A stretch of 36,678 nucleotides of DNA. Source: a bacterium (GTDB taxonomy: Bacteria; Desulfobacterota; Binatia; HRBIN30; CADEER01). Made by a program: the position numbers and the translations under genes. This document shows positions 8,113-15,900 of the stretch, piece after piece (position 1 is the stretch's first letter; each line of letters starts with the position of its first letter). The notes under the pieces were generated by a model that was given only the letters and a program-made list of their open reading frames with translations, made no database searches and was not told where the DNA came from. The stretch covers positions 1 to 36,678 of the forward strand of contig JAUIGL010000063.1 of NCBI GenBank assembly GCA_030430165.1. The letters are read 5' to 3'.

Positions 8113-8224
8113 TCAAGGTCAATAACTAACACTCGCGCTCATCGACCGCGCTTCGCGGAAAGCGAATTCCCGAGGGGGGTGACAGAATCGCCTTTGGAAT
8201 CTTCCGCTTGGAATCTGGAATGAA

Positions 8225-8250
8225 GAAAGGCCGCCCGAAGGCGGCCTTTC
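8225..8250 (-). terminator. Intrinsic terminator of tRNA-Gly (possibly bidirectional)
   Basis: A perfect 11-bp stem, GAAAGGCCGCC (8225-8235) with GGCGGCCTTTC (8240-8250). Read on the minus strand the loop is UUCG, an exceptionally stable tetraloop, and the stem is followed by a partly U-rich stretch (TTTCTTCATT). It starts 8 nt past the tRNA 3' end. On the plus strand it may also stop readthrough from the toxin gene. Confidence 0.75.
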
Positions 8251-8257
8251 TTGGGAG

Positions 8258-8331
8258 AGCGGGCGACCGGGATCGAACCGGCGACCTTATGCTTGGCAAG
8301 CATACGCTCTAGCCAGCTGAGCTACGCCCGC
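8258..8331 (-). tRNA. tRNA-Gly (anticodon GCC)
   Basis: The 74-nt minus-strand sequence folds as a cloverleaf. The acceptor stem GCGGGCG pairs with CGCCCGC, the D arm starts with GCTC, and the anticodon stem-loop is TATGC-TTGCCAA-GCATA with anticodon GCC. The T loop contains TTCGATC, and the discriminator base is T. CCA is not encoded and must be added enzymatically. The anticodon decodes GGC and GGU. It is a single tRNA, transcribed away from the PspC operon and ending at the hairpin at 8225-8250. I see no attachment-site duplication at its 3' end. Confidence 0.95.
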
Positions 8332-8339
8332 ATCGATTT

Positions 8340-8877
8340 CCCTATTTACCCGAGGCGCATTTTGGTGGCAACCCTCCTTCGCCAAGGCTTCGGAGGGCAG
8401 GCTCCTCCTTCTTCACACCGTTGCTTCGGGGGGCAGGCTCCTCCTTCTTCTTCTTCGCGTGGGTGCTTCGGGGGGTTTCCGCGCCAGGACGGCAAGGGGT
8501 TTGCAGAAGATTTTCTCGCGCCAAGACGCCAAGGCGCCAAGGGGGTTTGCAGGGAGCCGTTTCTCATCGTCCTGGCGCGAGTAACTCGAGCTGCGGCAAC
8601 CTGAACGCAATCCGATCGTCGCCAACCCAGAACACCACAGGGAAAAGACCTGAGAACCCCTTGGCGCCTTGGGGTCTTGGCGCGAGAATCTCTTTTCCTG
8701 AGAGCCCCCGACCCCGAAAGCCCCTCGGTGGCTCTGCGTCTTGGCGCGAGAATTTCTTTTCCTGAGAGCCCTCCAACCCTGAGAACCCCTTGGCGTCTTG
8801 GCGTCTTGGCGCGAGAATTTCTTTTCCTGAGAACCCTTCGACCCTGAAATCTTCCAGGTGAACCTTTTCTGAGGTCC
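8340..8877. repeat. Repeat-filled gap with about 64-bp tandem units
   Basis: Three copies of a unit of about 63-65 bp occupy 8648-8834. Each begins ACCCTGAGAACCCC-like and ends with TCTTGGCGCGAGAAT, then TTTCCTGAGA (shared blocks near 8675, 8739 and 8803); a fourth partial unit begins near 8841. An inverted copy of the core lies at 8509-8546. At the left end a separate block, GGCAGGCTCCTCCTTCTT, occurs twice (near 8396 and 8431). Reading frames here repeat the same peptides in every copy and are not genes. The promoter of the PspC/sigma operon must lie in or beside this DNA. Confidence 0.65.
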
Positions 8878-8913
8878 GTGCGTACTACCTCCCAGAAGCG
8901 AATGGAGGAAGAA

Positions 8914-9321
8914 ATGTCGGACGAAATGAAGCGTTGTCCCTATTGTGCCGAGGAGATTCGGGCGGAGGCGACTCGCTGTCGCTATTGCCGGAGCCGGTTG
9001 ATCGCGATCGATCCCACCCGCTGGCATCGCAGCCACTCGGATTCCCGGATTGGCGGAGTTTGCGCCGCCGTGGCGGCCGCTTTCGCGGTGCCGGTGGGCG
9101 CGGTGCGGGCGGCTTTCGTGGTGCTGGCGCTGTTGCCGATGCACCTCAGCGTGCTCGCCTATCCCGCCCTGTGGGTGGTCATCCCGAAAAGGCCGGGCGG
9201 CGAGTCGCTGCTCGAGCGCGGTCTGCGCTGGGGGCTGGCCACCGCCAACCGGATGAGCGGGCACCATTCGGGGGAGGGCGGTCCGCCGAGCCGGCGCGGT
9301 CATCACCAGCCGCAGTCCTAG
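8914..9321 (+). CDS. Zinc-ribbon and PspC-domain membrane protein (first copy)
   Basis: 135 residues from the ATG at 8914, chosen because GGAGG lies 5 nt upstream and the zinc ribbon starts immediately. The N-terminal ribbon is C-x2-C-x10-C-x2-C (CPYC...CRYC). A PspC domain follows: SRIGGVCAAVAAAF, then a hydrophobic helix ending in LWVVIPKR. PspC proteins are inner-membrane sensors or regulators of the phage-shock envelope stress response. The C-terminal tail is Arg/His/Gly-rich. It is the first of four tightly packed genes, 29 bp before an ECF sigma factor. The fourth gene is a paralogue with the same two domains. Confidence 0.83.
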   Translation: MSDEMKRCPYCAEEIRAEATRCRYCRSRLIAIDPTRWHRSHSDSRIGGVCAAVAAAFAVPVGAVRAAFVVLALLPMHLSVLAYPALWVVIPKRPGGESLLERGLRWGLATANRMSGHHSGEGGPPSRRGHHQPQS

Positions 9322-9350
9322 CCGACCTGGGATGATACCATGTCGAATCG

Positions 9351-9857
9351 ATGGTCACCGATGAGGAGCTGGCGTCGCGGGTCGCGGGCGGCGACGAGGC
9401 CGCGCTCGCCGAGCTCCTGCGGCGCTACCAGCACGGTCTGGCGGGTTTTCTCCACCGCCAGACCGGCGGTCGCGACGTCGAGGACCTCTTCCAGGAAACC
9501 TGGTTGCGGGTGGTCCGCCACGCCGATCGATTCGACCCGTCGCGCAAGTTCTCGACCTGGATGTTCCAGATCGCCGTCAACCTGGCGCGCGACTGGCACC
9601 GGCGGCCGCCGCCCGAGCCGGTCGAGCACAGCGACCAGGCGAGCACCCCGCCGGGCAGCGATCGCTCCGACGCGGGGATCGACGCCGCGCGGTTGCTCGC
9701 CGCCCTACCCGAGGAGCAGCGCGAGGTCATCGTGCTGCGCTACTATCACGACCTGCGCGAGGAAGACGTCGCCGAAGTCCTCGGCGTTCCCCGCGGCACG
9801 GTGAAGAGCCGAGCGCACAACGCGCTCAAGAAGCTGGCCGCAATGGCCGAAGCATGA
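9351..9857 (+). CDS. ECF-type RNA polymerase sigma factor
   Basis: 168 residues, usual for an extracytoplasmic-function sigma-70 factor. Region 2 is seen in [27 protein letters not shown] and [15 protein letters not shown]. Region 4 has [17 protein letters not shown] followed by the helix-turn-helix [17 protein letters not shown]. It directs core polymerase to a specific promoter set, normally in response to an envelope signal relayed by an anti-sigma factor. The stop overlaps the next start by 4 bp (ATGA), so the next gene is translationally coupled. The ribosome site is weak. The regulon is unknown; autoregulation of this operon is likely but not shown. Confidence 0.93.
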   Translation: MVTDEELASRVAGGDEAALAELLRRYQHGLAGFLHRQTGGRDVEDLFQETWLRVVRHADRFDPSRKFSTWMFQIAVNLARDWHRRPPPEPVEHSDQASTPPGSDRSDAGIDAARLLAALPEEQREVIVLRYYHDLREEDVAEVLGVPRGTVKSRAHNALKKLAAMAEA

Positions 9858-10339
9858 AGATGAGAGACGAAATCGACAAAGAAACCGCGGTCGCCAGAGT
9901 GAAGCAGCTGGCGGCGGAGTCCGACTGTGCGAACATCGACAGCGAACGGGTTGCCTCCGCGTTGTCGTGGCCGCTCGACTGCGACCTCGGCGCTTGGTCG
10001 CGCAACGTTCTGGCGTGTGCCGCCGCGCAGCTCGAGGCCAACGCGCTGCGCGTGTGGCGGCGGCAGGCGGCGGTCTTCGTCGGCCTCGCGGCGCTGGCGC
10101 TGCCGTTGACGCTGGTCGCCGCCTTCTACGCGGCGAGCACGCTCTACGGTTTCTTCTGCGCGCTGATGCCGACCTCGCTGGCGACCTATCTGGTGTGGAC
10201 TTACATGATGGCCGCGCTCGGCGTCGTCGGCGTGACCTTCGCGCTGGTGCCGGTCGCCCTCGGCCGCTCGCACGACCGCCTGGCGATGGCCCACTCGTAC
10301 CCGTCCGGCTTGCACTCGACCTGGGAGGACCCCGAATGA
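9854..10339 (+). CDS. Membrane protein, possible anti-sigma factor
   Basis: 161 residues, no family recognised. The N-terminal 65 or so residues are soluble and charged. Two hydrophobic stretches follow (about 72-95 and 105-136, with a possible break in the second), then a short tail. It lacks the HxxxCxxC zinc anti-sigma motif, though Cys27, Cys43 and Cys55 lie in the soluble part. Position is the main clue: the start overlaps the sigma factor stop by 4 bp and its stop overlaps the next PspC gene by 4 bp. A cytoplasmic domain plus membrane helices encoded directly after an ECF sigma factor is the usual anti-sigma arrangement. The role is inferred from context only. Confidence 0.7.
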   Translation: MKMRDEIDKETAVARVKQLAAESDCANIDSERVASALSWPLDCDLGAWSRNVLACAAAQLEANALRVWRRQAAVFVGLAALALPLTLVAAFYAASTLYGFFCALMPTSLATYLVWTYMMAALGVVGVTFALVPVALGRSHDRLAMAHSYPSGLHSTWEDPE

Positions 10340-10707
10340 AACGCTGCCCCTACTGCGCCGAAGACATTCAGGACGCGGCGATCAAGTGTCGGTACTGCGG
10401 CAGCATGCTCAACCAGGGCATGCTGGCCACCGAATGGTACCGCTCGCGCAACGACCGCATGCTCGCCGGAGTCTGCGCCGGCCTCGGCAAACACTTCGGC
10501 GTCTCGGTCACCGCGCTGCGCCTAGCCCTGGTCATCCTCACCATCTTCGTCGGCTGGGGAATCATCGTCTACGCCGTCCTCTGGGTAGTCATGCCCCTCG
10601 AAGAAGACCCCCAGCTCCCCCAGCAAACCCCGATCAACGTAACCCCGCCACCCAACCCAGACCCCCCCGAGCGCAAGCCCCGCCCAAACACCACCCACAC
10701 CCCCTGA
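10336..10707 (+). CDS. Zinc-ribbon and PspC-domain membrane protein (second copy)
   Basis: 123 residues from the ATG at 10336, which overlaps the upstream stop (ATGA) and has GGGAGGA just before it. It carries the same C-x2-C-x10-C-x2-C ribbon (CPYC...CRYC) as the first gene of the operon. A better conserved PspC domain follows: [18 protein letters not shown], a membrane helix and [11 protein letters not shown]. The last 35 residues are Pro-rich and probably disordered. It is a paralogue of the protein encoded at 8914-9321, and the pair brackets the sigma factor and membrane protein. A role in envelope-stress sensing or in controlling sigma activity is inferred. Confidence 0.87.
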   Translation: MKRCPYCAEDIQDAAIKCRYCGSMLNQGMLATEWYRSRNDRMLAGVCAGLGKHFGVSVTALRLALVILTIFVGWGIIVYAVLWVVMPLEEDPQLPQQTPINVTPPPNPDPPERKPRPNTTHTP

Positions 10708-10719
10708 GCCTGGACCACC

Positions 10720-10842
10720 CCGCGGGCGAAGCCCGCGGTTTGGACGCGAGCCGAGCGCAGGCGAGCCTTGGCCGACGCGCGCAGCGCGGCTTTGGCCGCA
10801 TCGGCGCAGCCGATGCTTTGGACGCGCCGCCGTCGGCGGCGC
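10720..10842. repeat. Array of short hairpins with triplet loops separated by TTTGG
   Basis: Three perfect 19-nt hairpins, each an 8-bp stem around a 3-nt loop, lie at 10720-10738 (loop GAA), 10798-10816 (loop GCA) and 10824-10842 (loop GTC). A shorter 5-bp one is at 10776-10788 (loop GCA). Stem sequences differ, but hairpins are separated by TTTGGACGC, CTTGGCCGA or TTTGGCCGC words. A non-palindromic unit lies at 10746-10766. The array starts 12 bp after the stop of the second PspC gene and fills the gap to a convergent gene, so it may end transcription from both sides. It is not a CRISPR array. Confidence 0.65.
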
Positions 10843-10850
10843 CAGCGGCG

Positions 10851-11108
10851 CTATTTCTCGGTGCCCGCGGATCGCGTCAGATGCATCATCGTCAAGCCGA
10901 CGATCGCCCCGGCGACGAACTCCGGAGCGCTGTCGCCGATCGCCTGCACGAGCGGTCCCGGCTGAAAGCCGGCGTCGTACAGAATGACGAGGAGTGCGCC
11001 CGTAATCACTGCGGTCAGCAACTCCACGTTCCACCCGACAATCCACCGGAACGCGATACCGACGAAGGTTCCGGCCACCCACAGATCAATCAGACTTCCG
11101 ACATCCAT
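10851..11108 (-). CDS. Small membrane protein of unknown function
   Basis: 85 residues from the ATG at 11108; a GAGG site lies only 2 nt upstream, so the start is uncertain. Hydrophobic segments are at about 8-25, 29-45 and 63-75, separated by short turns, suggesting two or three membrane helices. The reading frame contains a natural mix of residues rather than the Arg/Ser-rich composition of shadow frames, which supports it as real. I do not recognise the family. It is convergent with the PspC operon across the hairpin array and upstream of nothing on its own strand, so context gives no role. Confidence 0.5.
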   Translation of the reverse strand: MDVGSLIDLWVAGTFVGIAFRWIVGWNVELLTAVITGALLVILYDAGFQPGPLVQAIGDSAPEFVAGAIVGLTMMHLTRSAGTEK

Positions 11109-11278
11109 GTCCTCGGATAGGAGCAAACCCGGGGCCAACTTCGCTGGAAAAGCACTGCGGCCTCTATCTTTTCGCTCTGCATGGCATGCGCGAAGGGATG
11201 CGGTGACGAGATTTGGCAGTTCGGTACTTTGGTGACGGTTTTGCGGGTGGAGGGCATGGCGTGTGCGCTGTGTGGGTG

Positions 11279-11411
11279 CGGGATCTGTGGTGCGGGATCT
11301 GGGATCTGGGGGTGGTTGGCTAGCATTGGTTTGCAGGGGGGCTGGTGGCCGAGGTCGCTGAGAGCGATACCTCCAACCGGCCCTAGTTCCCAGCTCCCAG
11401 ATCCCAGATCC
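11279..11411. repeat. Inverted pair of GGGATCTGGGATCTGGG-type word repeats
   Basis: Near 11279-11311 the word GGGATCT(G) recurs three times, and near 11380-11411 its reverse complement appears as CCCAGCTCCCAGATCCCAGATC. Between them lies a smaller hairpin centred on CGCTGAGAGCG (about 11355). No gene is supported in 11109-11411. The right arm runs straight into the gene-terminal hairpin at 11412-11448. Confidence 0.55.
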
Positions 11412-11448
11412 GATCAAGGCGTGAGCGCAAAGCGCTCACGCCTTGATC
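11412..11448 (-). terminator. Perfect 17-bp hairpin containing the response-regulator stop codon
   Basis: Arms 11412-11428 and 11432-11448 are exact reverse complements with a 3-nt loop. Read on the minus strand, the first arm encodes the last codons (Ile-Lys-Ala), the TGA stop (11438-11436) and a few more bases; the second arm is its mirror. No T-run follows, so it is either a Rho-independent-like pause or an mRNA 3' end stabiliser rather than a classical terminator. Confidence 0.6.
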
Positions 11449-12905
11449 TCCAAGAGGTTGATCTTCTTCTGCAGTGCGCGCACCGAGATGCCGAGCTTGG
11501 CGGCGCTGTGGGTGCGGTTGCCGTCGTTCTTGATCAGCTCCTGGGTGATCAGGCGGCGCTCGACTTCGCGTAGGCGTCCGCGCAGCGAGCCGTTGCCGTT
11601 GTCGGCGGCGGCGAGCTTGCGGTCGCCGACGACCTCGGCCGACAGGAGATCGACGTCGACCGTGTCACCTGGGTTGGCGAGTGCCACGGCGCGCTCGATC
11701 TCGTTCTCGAGCTCGCGCACGTTGCCGGGGAAGGAGTGGTCGGTCAGCGCCTGGATCGCCGCCGGCGTCAGACCGGACAGCGGCTTGCGCGAGCGCGCGG
11801 TGTACTTGTCGAGGAAGTGCTTGGCGAGAAGCATGACGTCGCCGTCGCGCTCGCGCAGCGGCGGCAGGTGAACTCGCAACACGTCGAGCCGGTAGTAGAG
11901 GTCGCGGCGGAAGCGTCCGGCTTCGACCTCCTCGCGCAGGTTCTTGTGGGTGGCGCTGAGGATGCGAACGTCGACCCGCACCGGTTCGTTGCTGCCGATG
12001 CGCCGCACCTCGCCCTCTTCGAGGACGCGCAGCAGCTTGACCTGCATCGTCATCGGCATGTCGCCGATCTCGTCGAGGAACATCGTGCCGCCGTCGGCTT
12101 CCTCGAAGAGGCCGCGCCGGTCCTTGTCGGCGCTGGTGAACGCCCCCTTGGCATGGCCGAAGAGCTCGGTCTCGAGCAGCGCCTCGGGGAGCGAGCCGCA
12201 GTTCTGGGCGACGAACTTCCGATCGCGCCGGCTGCTGTTGTAGTGGACGGCGCGGGCGACGACTTCCTTGCCGGTGCCGGTTTCGCCGTGGATCAAGACG
12301 GTGGCGTCGGATTCGATCGCCTTTTCGATGACGCCGAGGGTCTTCTTCATCGCCGGGCTGACACCGATGATGTTGTCGAGCTGGTAGCTCCCCGTCACGG
12401 CGCGCTTGAGGGTGATGTTCTCACGCTCGAGCTCGCGGTTGGCCTGGCGCAGCTCCTCGACCAGGCGGGTGTTCTGCTCGAGCAGCTGCGCGTTCTTGCG
12501 GCGCAGGTTGTAGGTTTCCATCGCCGAGCGCACGGTCATCGCCAGATCGCGGTTGTCCCAGGGCTTGGCGACGTACTGGAACACCTTGCCGGTGTTGATC
12601 GCCTCGGTGAGGGTGTCGATGTCGGCAAAGGCGGTGAGCATGATGCGGACGACGTCGGGATGGCGCTGCATCACCTGGCCGAGCAGCTCGGTACCGCTCA
12701 TGTCGGGCATGCGCTGATCGGCGACGATGACGCCGACTTCCACCGCTTCGAGCACGCGTAGCGCCTCGGGGCCGGTCGACGCCGTGCGCACCGGGATTTC
12801 CCGGCCGAAGAGCTGCTTGAGCAGGGTCAGGGTGTTGGGTTCGTCGTCGACGATGAGAACCGCGGGGGGTGCCGACGGTTCAGGCGGAGATATCGAGTTG
12901 CTCAT
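11436..12905 (-). CDS. Sigma54-type (NtrC/HupR-like) response regulator
   Basis: 489 residues. The receiver domain (about 14-125) has Asp20/Asp21, phospho-acceptor Asp63 in VADQRMPDMSG and Lys114 in YVAKPW; its ADQRMPDMSG and AINTG.VF.YVAKPW segments resemble HupR/HoxA receivers. A coiled linker (about 133-165) leads to an AAA+ domain with Walker A GETGTGKE (207-214) and Walker B TMFLDEIGD (274-282). The sigma54-contact loop reads GAFTSA (254-259) instead of GAFTGA. A Fis-type helix-turn-helix ends the protein (RTHSAAKLGISVRALQKKI). Start ATG at 12905, GGAG 6 nt upstream. It overlaps the sensor kinase by 26 bp, so they are co-transcribed partners. Target promoters are unknown. Confidence 0.93.
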   Translation of the reverse strand: MSNSISPPEPSAPPAVLIVDDEPNTLTLLKQLFGREIPVRTASTGPEALRVLEAVEVGVIVADQRMPDMSGTELLGQVMQRHPDVVRIMLTAFADIDTLTEAINTGKVFQYVAKPWDNRDLAMTVRSAMETYNLRRKNAQLLEQNTRLVEELRQANRELERENITLKRAVTGSYQLDNIIGVSPAMKKTLGVIEKAIESDATVLIHGETGTGKEVVARAVHYNSSRRDRKFVAQNCGSLPEALLETELFGHAKGAFTSADKDRRGLFEEADGGTMFLDEIGDMPMTMQVKLLRVLEEGEVRRIGSNEPVRVDVRILSATHKNLREEVEAGRFRRDLYYRLDVLRVHLPPLRERDGDVMLLAKHFLDKYTARSRKPLSGLTPAAIQALTDHSFPGNVRELENEIERAVALANPGDTVDVDLLSAEVVGDRKLAAADNGNGSLRGRLREVERRLITQELIKNDGNRTHSAAKLGISVRALQKKINLLEIKA

Positions 12906-15900
12906 GGGTGACTCCGTTGGTTGGCAGCACGACGGTGAAGGTCGTGCCCTTGCCGAGCGCCGAATCGACGCGGATCTCGCCTCCGTGCGCGTCGACCAGC
13001 GAACGCACGATACTGAGGCCGAGGCCGGTGCCCTTGCCGACCTCCTTGGTGGTGAAGAACGGGTCGAAGATCTTGTCGACGGTATCGGCGGCCATGCCGG
13101 AACCATCGTCACGGATCTCGACCTCGACGTCGTCGCCGGTGCGCGAGGTGTGCAGCGTGACCTTGCCTTTGTCCGGGATCGCCTGCAGCGCGTTGGCGAG
13201 CAGGTTGAGAAAGACCTGTGCAATCTGCCCGGCATTGCACACGACCATCGGCAGCTCGCCGTAGTCGCGCTGGATCGATACCCGCCCCTTGAGCTCGCCC
13301 TGGAGCAAGCGCAGCGACTGCTCGAGGCTGGCGTGGATGTCGGTCGGCTGGCGGCCGTCGGTATCGGGGCGCGAGAAGGCGCGCAGGTCCTGCACGATAC
13401 GGGCGGCTCGCTGCGCGCCTTCTTTGCAGATCTGCGCGTTCTGCAGCAGCGTGTCGAAGCGTTCGCCGTCGCCGCTCCATTCGCGCAGTCCGTCGGCTGA
13501 GCCGTTGGCATCGTCGAGCCGCGTTTCGAGCGTCTCTCGCAGCTCTTCGATCGACGCGCTGATCAGGTCGATGCTGCTGTGGATGAAGCTGACCGGGTTG
13601 TTGATCTCGTGAGCGACGCCGGCGACCAGTGTCCCCAGCGCCGCCATCTTCTCCGAGTGGATCAGCTGCGCCTGCGCCGCCCGCAGATCTTGGTAGGCGC
13701 GAGCCAGCTGCTCGTGCGATTGGCGCAGCTCGCCTTCGATGCGGCGCGTGCGGAGCAGCGCGGCGGCGCGCGCGATCAGCTCCTCCGGGTGGAACGGCTT
13801 GGTGATGTAGTCGTCGGCGCCGGCGGCGAGTCCGCTCAGCTTGCTGTCGATCGAAGCGCGCGCGGTGAGCAGGATCAGCGGCACCCGCGCCAGCTCCGCG
13901 TCTTCCTTCAAGGTGTGGCAGAGGGCGATGCCGTCCGGACCGGGCATCATCACGTCGCTGATCACCAGGTCGAACGCAGCCGATCGCAGCGCGGCGAGGG
14001 CCTGATTGGCGTCGGCAACCGCGCGCACCCGGTAGTCGGCGCTGAGTACCTGCCGCACGAAGTCGAGCATCTCGGCGTTGTCGTCGACCACCAGGATCGA
14101 TTCGCGGCCATCGGCCGCGCGCGCCGGCGGCGCTTCGCCGATGTGGGTGCGCGACGCGGCGGCGAGGGCGCGCAGCTCGGCGCTGGCGCTGCTCGGAGCG
14201 ACGGTCCCGGCGTCTGCCGCGCCGGCTGCCGGGAGGGCTACGGTGAACGTCGTTCCACTGCCGACCTCGCTGGCGACGCTGACACTGCCGCCCTGTGCCT
14301 CGCTGAGCTCGCGCACCAGAGCGAGGCCGATTCCGCTGCCGGCGAAGCTCGAATTGGCAGCGGTCGACACCTGGCGGTAGCGGTCGAAGATGAGGGCGAG
14401 CTCCTCGGCCGGGATGCCGGGGCCGGTGTCGGCGACGGTGAACTGAATCTGCTCGCCGCGCTGTGCAGCGCCGATCTCGACCGAGCCGCTGCTGGTGAAC
14501 TTGAGCGCGTTGGCGAGCAGGTTGCCGAGGATCTTGGCGAGCATGGCGCGGTCGCAGTGAACCGGTCCGACCTCGTCGACCTTCGTGCGCAGCGCGACGC
14601 CGCGCTGCTCGGCGAGCCAGAGGAACGGCTCGGTGGTCGACTCGACCAGCGGTCGCACCGGTTCCGAGCGCAGACTCGGCTGCATCTGTCCCGAGTCGAG
14701 GCGCGAGATGTCGAGCAGGGTGTCGGTCAGCACCAGCAGCGTGGCCGCGTTGGCGCGGGCGAGCTCGACCAGGCGGCGGCTTGCGGGCGTAAGCTCGGTC
14801 GCCTTGCGGCCGAGCTCTTCGAGCGGCCCGAGCACCAGGGTCAGCGGCGTGCGCAGCTCGTGGCTCGCGTCAGCGAAGAACTGCGTCTTCACGCGGTCGA
14901 GCTCGCGCAGCTTCTCGTTCGACTGACGCAGCTCCGCCTGGGTCCGCTGCAGCTCCTGGGTGCGTTCGCCGACACGCGTCTCCAGCGAGTCGGCGAGCTC
15001 GGTGACGCGCTCGTACGAGGCGGCGTTGCGCAGAGCCATCGCCGTCTGATTGGCCAGGGTGCGCAGCAGCTCGAGGTCGCGCGGTCCGTAGGTCGCCCCG
15101 GACTGCTTCGGCCCGAGCGCGAGGATTCCCTCGAGTCGATCCTCGAAGCGCAGCGGCAGGATCAGCGCCGTCGGCGGCAGGTCGCGCCGCGTCGCCTCGG
15201 GCAGCTTGGTCGCGGCGTCGAGGATGTGTCCGCCGGCGAGCACCGCGACCGTTTCGGCATCGAGACGCAGCTCGGGCTCCGCCGCTTCGCGGCCGGCCAG
15301 CTCGAAGCCGTGGGTGCCGGCGCGGTACAGGCGAACGTTGAGCGGCGACATGGTGCGGCGCGCAAAGTCGGCGACGGTGTCGGCGACGTGCTCGACGTCG
15401 AGGGTCCGGTTGAGCGCCTGGCTGAGGTCCTGCGTGATCGCCGCGTAGTCGAAGTGGGTGCGAAAGAAGAGCCGGTCTACACCTGCCTGCAGGCGATCGC
15501 GCAACGGGTGAAAGGCGACCAGCACCGCCAGCGAGAACGACAAGGCGAACCACGGCGAGCTGGCGAGGCCGAGGTTGTGAAAAATGTAGTTCGAAACCGC
15601 CAGCACCGCGGCGTAGGCGAGCAGGACCGCCGCGCTCAGCGCGACGTAGGTGGCGACCCGCCGCAGGAAGACGTCGATCTGGAAGAGGTCGCGCTGGACG
15701 ATCGCGTAGGCGAGGGTCGCCGGGAAGATCCACCAGCCGGCGGTGACGACGTTCAGCGGCAGGTCGGCGCCGATCAGTTGCGACGCGCCGAGCAGCAAGA
15801 ACGGCAAGGCGAAGGCGGCGACGATTCCGACCAGGACGATCTTCAGCTTCTCGCGCGCGATCGGCTCGGCGGCGCGGTGCTCGCGCCAGGCGATGCGCAC

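Noticed and set aside
8258..8331. tRNA-Gly as an integration site for a mobile island
   Set aside because: No integrase and no repeated tRNA 3' end found in the window.
8413..9306. Minus-strand frame of about 297 codons across the repeats and first PspC gene
   Set aside because: Its peptide repeats FSRQDAKTPRGS-like words because the DNA is a tandem repeat, and the rest is antisense to a real gene.
10720..10842. CRISPR-like array of short palindromic units
   Set aside because: Stems are not identical between units, spacing is 3-60 nt, there are no unique 30-nt spacers, and no cas genes are nearby.
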